Origin: Rhododendron vialii
Lineage: Eukaryota > Streptophyta > Magnoliopsida > Ericales > Ericaceae
Assembly (NCBI RefSeq): GCF_030253575.1
Contig: NC_080565.1
Location: 10,442,501-10,506,500, forward strand
Direction of reading: 5' to 3'
Length of the DNA stretch: 64,000 bases
Shown one piece after another: positions 57,600-64,000 of the stretch. Each line of letters starts with the position of its first letter. Positions within the stretch are counted from its first letter, which is position 1. The notes below the pieces were generated by a model. That model was not told where the DNA came from. It was given only the letters and a program-made list of their open reading frames with translations, and did no database searches. A program made the translations under genes and the position numbers.

Positions 57600-60500
57600 T
57601 CACATTCTCTCGTCCCAACTAAACAAACTATTCACCAAAAAACTTTTGATTCTATATAAAGATTTTTCCACCCCATCAAAGCATCTCGAATTTCTTTCCC
57701 GCCAGATGATCCACATTAGACAAAGAGGGATCAAAAACCAAACTTGCTTCCACCTCTTTCCAACTTTTGCACCTCTCCAAGCGATTAAGAGTTCCATCAC
57801 ACTCCTCGACATGACCTATCGCATAGCAAACCAAGAAAGAACCATAGTCCAAAGCTCCCAAGCCACCGGGCAATGAATGAGGAGATGATCAACCGACTCC
57901 GCATCTCTTTTGCACATACAACACCAATTGACAATGATTCTCCGCCTTCGGATCAAATTATCAATGGTAAGAATCTTGCCTTGAACCGCACACCAAACAA
58001 AAAAACTCACCTTTAAAGGCGCCTTCGTCTTCTAGATTGCTTTATGAGGAAAAGAAGTATCTTTTTCAAAAAAAGATTCATAATAGGATTTCACCTGAAA
58101 GGAGCCATCTTTGGATAAATTCCACTGAATTTCATCCTCTCCTCCTCCTAGTCTTTGGAGACCATACACTCTAGAAAGCAACGCCATCAAAGCCTCTTCC
58201 TCCCACTCATTCACATCCCTTTGCAAACGGATGTCTCAAACCCGCAATTCCTTCATGAAAATGGAGATGCTCAGAAACATTAACATATGTTTCGCTAGCC
58301 AAACTAAAAATACTCGGGAACTCTTCCCGCAAGGTCACTTCCCCACACCACACATGCTCCCAAAACTTTACCCTTCTCCCATCACCAACCAAAAAATGGG
58401 TGTTCTTTATGAAGGCATCCCACACATTCATAATCCCCTTCCACAACGACACCCCATAAGGCGATCTCACACCCAAAGACGACCAATCTCCCCATCCGGA
58501 ACCATATTTCGCAGCAACTACTTTCCTCCACCATCGCTCCCTTTCACTCGCAAATCTCCAAAGCCATTTGCCCAACAAAGCGTGATTGAATAACTTTAAG
58601 CGCCTCACACCCAAACCTCCTTCTCTAATGGGAGCACAAACTGTATCCCAGTCAACGAGGTAATATTTGACCTCATCCCCCACGCCGTTCTAAAGAAAAT
58701 CTCTTTGAATCTTTTCTAACCTCCTCGCCACCGAAACCGGAATGGAAAACAATGACATGAAATAAGTAGGTAGATTTGAAAGGGAGCTTTTAATCAAAGT
58801 AACTTTAGATTTGAAAGATGATCCCAAAGGCAAACCAAGATACACTGATGGGAGAGACGCCACCCTACAACCCAAAATCTGAGCAAGAGCACCAATATCC
58901 TCAATCGCCCCAATCGGAATCATTTCTGACTTTCCCAAATTCACCTTGAGGCCTGACACAGCCTCAAAGGACAAAAGAACACATCTGAAATAGCCCACTT
59001 GTGTTGCTTCCGCATTGCAAAACACGAGTGTGTTGTCAGCATAAAGAATATGAGAGACCATCAACCCCGCACCGTCTGCCCTCCCAACTTCAACACCCTT
59101 CAAGAATCCCCCTAGAACTGCTTTCCGAATCATCCTACTTAGCACCTCCATGACCAAAATGAAAAGGAGGGAGGAAAGGGGATCGCCTTGACGCAATCCT
59201 TTAGAAGTCTGAAAGAAACCGGCTGGAGAACCATTCACCAAGACTGACATGCTAATAGATAAGATGCAAAATTTTATCCATTTCCTCCAGCGCTCTTCAA
59301 ACCCCATTCGTTGCATAATATAGATCAAAAAGTCCCAGTTAAAATGATCATAAGCCTTCTCAATATCCAACTTGCACATGATACCAGGAATTCTGCTCTT
59401 TAATCTTGAATCCACACACTCATTAGCAACCAGGAATGCATCAAGAATTTGCCTACTTTCAACAAAAGCATTTTGGGCTTCGCACACAACCTTCCCTACT
59501 GTTTTCTTCAAACGAATTGCCATCACTTTAGCCAACAACTTATACGCTCCCCAAAGTAAACTGATAGGTCTAAAGTCCTTGATGTCCTCCGCACCTCCTT
59601 TTTTTGGGATCAAGGCCACAAAAGACGCGTTCAAACTCTTTTCAAACTCTCCAAACCTCCAAAAACAATGAAAACCTCCAAAAATAATGAAACATACCCA
59701 TCACTTCCCCTCTCGCCACTCCCCAACAATGTTGAAAAAAGGCTAAAGACATACCATCTGGACCGGGCGCTTTATCTCCATTCATCGATTTAAGAGCAAG
59801 ACGGACTTTTGATTCCTCAAATGGTCTTTCTAACCAATGAACCTTCTCCACCAAGATAGATTCGAACTCCAAATTATCAACTCGAGGCCGATACACTCCC
59901 TCCTCTTTGAACAAACTAGCGTAGAAGTTAGCAATACTTGTTCTTACCTCCTCTTCCTCCTCCAAAATACTTTGCCAATCTTGATCTTTCCAATAAAGTT
60001 CTTTCTCCTATTACAATTGGCCATTCTGTGAAAGAATCGAGTATTTCTATCTCCCTCTTTTAACCACAAGTTTTTGGATTTCTGTCTCCAACTAATTTCT
60101 TCAAACTTTTCAATTTTTACGAATTCATCTTTCGCCTTGGCTCTCAGAACCTTCTCTTCCTCCCTTAAATCCCGAACTTGCTCCTCCAAATCCGAACGAC
60201 TAATCTCATCAACCACCTTGGCCTTTTGAGCCGCCAATTTTCCAAAGATCTCAGTATTCCATATTCACAAATCCTCTTTTAACAGTCTGAGCTTCTTAGC
60301 TAAGACAAAGCTTGGCTTCCCCACTACCTCATAACTATTCCACCATTCGCCCACTCTTTCTAAGAAGCCCTCGGACAACAACCACATATTCTCGAACCGA
60401 AAAGGGGTCCTCCCACGACGAATCCCTCCACTGTCTAATAAAATTGGGACATGATCTGTGTTAGGTCTTGGAAGCGCACGCTAAATCAGCTCCGGGCAAA

Positions 60501-61101
60501 GCTCCTCCCAAGAAGAAATCAAGAATCGATCAATGCGAGACATACATCTATCATCCAAATTCCCAGACCACGTGAATCTAGTACCATTTAGAGGCGGATC
60601 TAAGAGCTCCAAAACATTGATAAAATCTGAGAATCTTCTCATGTTGTGCGAAATAGAATTACATCCCATTCTTTCATGCGGGAACCCAACTATGTTGAAA
60701 TCTCCCCCCACACACCACGGAACGCCCCAACGAAATGCTACTGCCGAAAGCTCTTCCCACAAATCCTCCCTATGGCCATTAACCACTGGCCCATATACTC
60801 CTGTGATAGCCCATTCAATATCATCCTCCACAGTGTTGAACAAACAGGACACTGAAAAAACACCATACTCCACATCAATTCTCTCCACCACTCTAGTATC
60901 CCACATCAACAAAATCCCCCCTGCTGTCCCACACGCATCTAGATGTATCCACTCTACCCAACGGCTTTCCCAAATCTTCTTAATTTTCTCCCTCGAAACC
61001 TCCTTTAACTTAGTTTCTTGAAGACAAACCACATCCGCCTTCCATTCCTGAAGAAGAGATTTAACGACCATCCTCTTCTCCTTAGCATTCAATCCTCTCA
61101 C
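57600..61101 (-). pseudogene. LINE ORF2 (endonuclease, reverse transcriptase), broken
   Basis: ORF2 encodes the nicking endonuclease and reverse transcriptase. The endonuclease part (61101-60481) shows VVCLQETKL, GVYGPV and GGDFNIV, then a stop at 60483-60481. The same frame resumes at 60237 with WLKEGDRNTRFFH, shifts near 59950 (GDKAPGPDGM is in another frame, 59965-59642) and returns at 59634 for the reverse transcriptase core (FVALIPKKGG, DFRPISLL, KLDIEKAYDHFNW, GLRQGDPLSSLLF). The active-site box reads YADN: the codon at 59034-59032 gives N where the family has its second D. A TAG stands at 58692-58690. The C-terminal zinc region (CCMCKRDAESVDHLLIHCPV) is in a further frame. It cannot be active. 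Confidence 0.9.
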
Positions 61102-61116
61102 ATTCCAACTAAGGAT

Positions 61117-63330
61117 TTAATCTTCATAGAAAGATACAAGGTTAACTCCTTCCACCCCTACACTATCTCCCTCTCCCACCTTCTTACGACCCTCATAGTT
61201 AACAGAACTCTGTAACCTTTTTAATTCTCTAACTCCTTTGCTTACATTGCTCCTCCCTTTTTTAACTTCCAATGCTGCCCCTTTCTTCCACTTTTCTGCA
61301 ATTTCCGAGAATAAATGCATCGTTCTATCTTCAAAGCCATCAAAAGAAACACCCAAGAATTTACTGAAGCCATTAATTCTCTTCAGAACCCATTTAGAGA
61401 CTTCCGCTTGAGACATTCCAGGGACCAGATTATCTCCCTCCTTCAACGCCCATTCAGGCTCCTTAACCGCCAACGGATTGGGCAACCCCTTACTCATTAC
61501 CAGCCTGTCATCAACTAGATCATGCACCCACCCCAAATGGTTGAGTAACTCTTCCTCATTTGCAACATCCAACGCCAAACCCTCCCTCTGACCCAAACCA
61601 GAAAAAGGAACTATTTCCAGCCCCACAGAGCTGCATTCCCCCCCTCTACTTCAGAAAAACAACCCCTAGACACCCTGCCCAAACCCAAATGACCCCTTGA
61701 AAAAACACCCCCATCACCGCAAGAATCTCCCACTTCACCACCTTATCCCTGCTACCCACCTGAAAATTCTCTACCAAAACAGACCTATCTAACACCGAAA
61801 ACCCACTAATTGACGACCAAGAGCCCTTTTCGTGCAGAAAGGAAAAAGAAGAGGGTGGAGAAGGAGAAGAGCGATCATAAATCATACACACCTCACTGCA
61901 GTCCATTGCCGCCTGAGAAAATCCTCCATTGTCAACTTCTTTAGCGACGACGAGAGAGTTTGGATGCAGAGGACAACCGAGATCTTTCATCGTTGCACAA
62001 ACCAGAAAAATACCTCTCTGAATCTGGGACTCCTTTATGACTTGGACTCCTTTATCTGAACTGGTCTTTTAAAAAGAAAGGTCCACTTAGAATCAGGCCC
62101 ATTCTTTTTACTGATATGGGCTGATTTGAACCCTCCAACAGCTCCACTTTTGAAGCCCACTTTCACCTTAGCCTTAGGTCCACTCATACCAAGTCTAGGC
62201 CAATACCCACCACCATTACGCAATTCAAAATTAGAACGTTGTCCTGGTCCATACCAGCCCCCACGCTGAACTCCACTCGCCACATTAGCGTAACCTCCAT
62301 GCGTCTTCTCCGACCTTCCTCCCACCATAGCGCCGCCTTCTGATCTTTTAACAGCCACTCCCTTACCACCATTAACAACCCCCAATCCAGGTTGAAACAA
62401 AACTTTCGAACCCTTCTCAACCCACAGAGGTACTTCGAACAACCAGCCCCGCAAAGCGATCTTTACAGTTGTCGGAATAGAATCCGGTGACTCCCAAACA
62501 GCAATCCTAGCCCAACGGAGATGAGTACGCTGCTTCGTCTCATCGTCTACAAACAGAAATCCCCCGCAATAGTCACCAATTGCTCGGAACACTTCAAAAT
62601 CCCATAGCTGTAATGGAAGCCCTAGAATTTTCACCCACACCTCTGAGCGATCATCCCCCTTTTTGACACAGCATTCGACAGGAGACCACCACTTCAGATC
62701 CACTCTTCTTCCTACAAAACACCAACTCCCCTTCAAGACCCGTTGAGCTTCCTCCACCGACGGCAACGCGAGTAAAAAGGAACGGCCTCCCAGATCCGAA
62801 ACCTAAACCCCCGCAATCACCTTCCAAGATTTATGGGCCCACCGTTGAACTTCCATGGCCGACGGCAATGCCAAAGCCCCTTTCTCCATTCTACCCACCA
62901 AACACCTCCCAAGAAAACTCTCAATATTTTGCATAGAACCCATCCTCACATCCACATCACAGCCCCTCCGTTTTCTTCTATTCTCCACCGCCACCGTATT
63001 CTCCGGCCAGCCACCAATTTTCGCAACATCGAAGAAGGATCTGCCATCGACTATCCCTCCTGACCGCATCCAGCCACAGAATGCCCAAAACTTCCTCGAG
63101 ATATCCACCCACCCTCCACTACCACCCAACTCCATCACAAACACCTGCCACACCCTCCCGTCATCTCTTACTTCCACCTTCAGAAGAAAACCCTTTTCCG
63201 TAACGAGTCGATGCACCTGTACTTTCCTGGCAAAACCCCCATAGCTGCACACGAGGTCCTTATCATACCCTGAGGATGCATCCTCAAGGATTAAGCACAG
63301 CCATAGCAGTTCTATTTCGGTGACCCTCAA
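61117..63330 (-). pseudogene. LINE ORF1 (nucleic-acid-binding protein), broken
   Basis: ORF1 of plant L1 elements encodes an RNA-binding protein needed in cis for retrotransposition. The frame opens with ATG at 63330 and meets an in-frame TAG at 62805-62803, after 175 codons. It continues in the same frame to 62035 with a DUF4283-like block (SEVWVKILGLPLQLWDFEVF, then AIGDYCGGFLFVDDETKQRT). Two later stretches, 61990-61646 and 61626-61117, lie in other frames, so at least two frameshifts separate them. The last stretch ends SFYED, directly before the ORF2 start region. No CCHC knuckle is visible in the part that can be read. Confidence 0.8.
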
Positions 63331-63460
63331 CTCTCTACGAACCCCCTATCCTTGTTCCACTAGCCCAAATCTCAAACGATTTCCTTCCGTGTCATCCACC
63401 AATTCCGACGCCTATCTATCATTGTATCATACAAACACTAGATTAGTTGACCTAGTTGTT

Positions 63461-64000
63461 GTAGAAATCCAACCTGGGATTTGAACAAAAATACCAGATT
63501 TCGTGATTATAGTACTATCTTAACTCCCATCTTTGATCTTTTAAGAACTCAAGTGATTGTACACATCCTCTATGCATTTAAACTCAGCCTACTAACCTCT
63601 AGGTTGTGGGTTTGAGTTTGAGGACACCATTTTGTGCATTAAATGTCTATGGTTAAGTCTGTATCCAATTATCCCTCTAGACACCCATCAATGGCCTTAT
63701 GGGTTCTAACTACTGAGTAAGCGTAATTTTTCGCGCACACGCATTTGTAATGTATGTTATCCAATATACAAGTAGTATCCTTCCAACTGAACCGCATACA
63801 CTTGGGTCTGCTGACATATTAACTGCAGAACTGCTGCCTAACATTCACAGCCAAATTCGCAAATTGCTAGATCTGCTCTCGGAACAAAATAATGCTATGT
63901 AGGACCTTGTTATGTCTTTTTCTGCTTCACAGGTGGATGCAATGCACTTTTAACTGTTAAGAGACTTGGTCTAGATGTATAATTATATCAGCAGTCAGCA
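63461..64000. other. NO VEIN-like intron 6, part after the LINE
   Basis: I searched all three plus frames for the expected next exon (start of the ATPase region) and did not find it, so the intron probably continues past the window. No element seen. Confidence 0.6.

Larger units (their letters stand above)
57453..63444 (-). mobile_element. L1-type LINE, about 6 kb, nearly full length, inactive
   Basis: AGTTGACCTAGTTGTT at 57437-57452 recurs at 63445-63460, a 16-bp TSD. On the minus strand the order is 5' end (63444), ORF1 (from 63330), ORF2 with endonuclease, reverse transcriptase and zinc-finger region, then a 3' tail (GGGCGGCATTCCCTTAATGC) and an A run at the left end. Both ORFs are broken. 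The element stands in the antisense direction in intron 6 of the NO VEIN-like gene. Confidence 0.96.

Noticed and set aside
58231..63244. Plus-strand open frames of 60-162 codons
   Set aside because: Antisense shadows of the LINE ORFs on the minus strand.
63461..64000. Next exon of the NO VEIN-like gene
   Set aside because: No frame resembles the expected ATPase start and no suitable acceptor-exon pair was found.

Overview
The window is nuclear DNA from a flowering plant, most likely a eudicot. Genes have many GT-AG introns, often kilobase-sized, in AT-rich surroundings. The recognised proteins are plant housekeeping and developmental families, and the mobile elements (Ty1/copia, L1-type LINE, TRIM, Helitron, hAT, Mutator-like, Stowaway and Tourist MITEs) are typical of plants. 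The species cannot be fixed from the sequence.

Layout. 1-4533 (minus): 5' part of a Ty1/copia retrotransposon with an open gag-pol frame that runs off the left edge, a leader and a probable 5' LTR. 5607-7214: five short fold-back elements in a row, two with clear target-site duplications (TSDs). 7508-15659 (plus): a complete nine-exon TBC-domain Rab-GAP gene, TBC1D13-like, with hAT, Mutator-like and TRIM insertions in its introns. 17195-18721 (plus): a single-exon F-box gene with an acidic 25-residue tandem repeat at its C-terminus. 20373-20467 (plus): an intron-containing tRNA-Tyr(GUA) gene with a fold-back element starting 7 bp past its end. 24037-36281 (plus): a complete eight-exon ARPC4 gene (Arp2/3 complex subunit 4), whose first coding exon carries only the ATG and which uses one GC-AG intron. 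38070-40300 (minus): a short Helitron with both termini and a decayed helicase. 42830-55955 and beyond (plus): the first six exons of a NO VEIN-like gene, about 1217 codons, with the ATPase part past the right edge. 57453-63444 (minus): a nearly full-length but dead L1-type LINE inside that gene's sixth intron.

The host genes are unrelated neighbours, not an operon or cluster. TBC1D13 proteins act on Rab GTPases, ARPC4 is part of the actin-branching complex, F-box proteins select targets for SCF ubiquitin ligases, and NO VEIN is a plant-specific nuclear protein needed for vascular and auxin-dependent patterning.

The most notable structures are: (1) around exon 1 of the NO VEIN-like gene, an older tandem copy of the exon end and an exact 100-bp duplication that doubles the splice donor; (2) two LINE insertions with matching 3' tails in the same gene in opposite orientations, one about 6 kb and one only 69 bp; (3) a complete 376-bp TRIM element; (4) a Helitron with both ends visible; (5) about ten short elements with exact TSDs. 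I found no plausible new defence or biosynthetic system; the novelty is in the mobile elements and gene structure.
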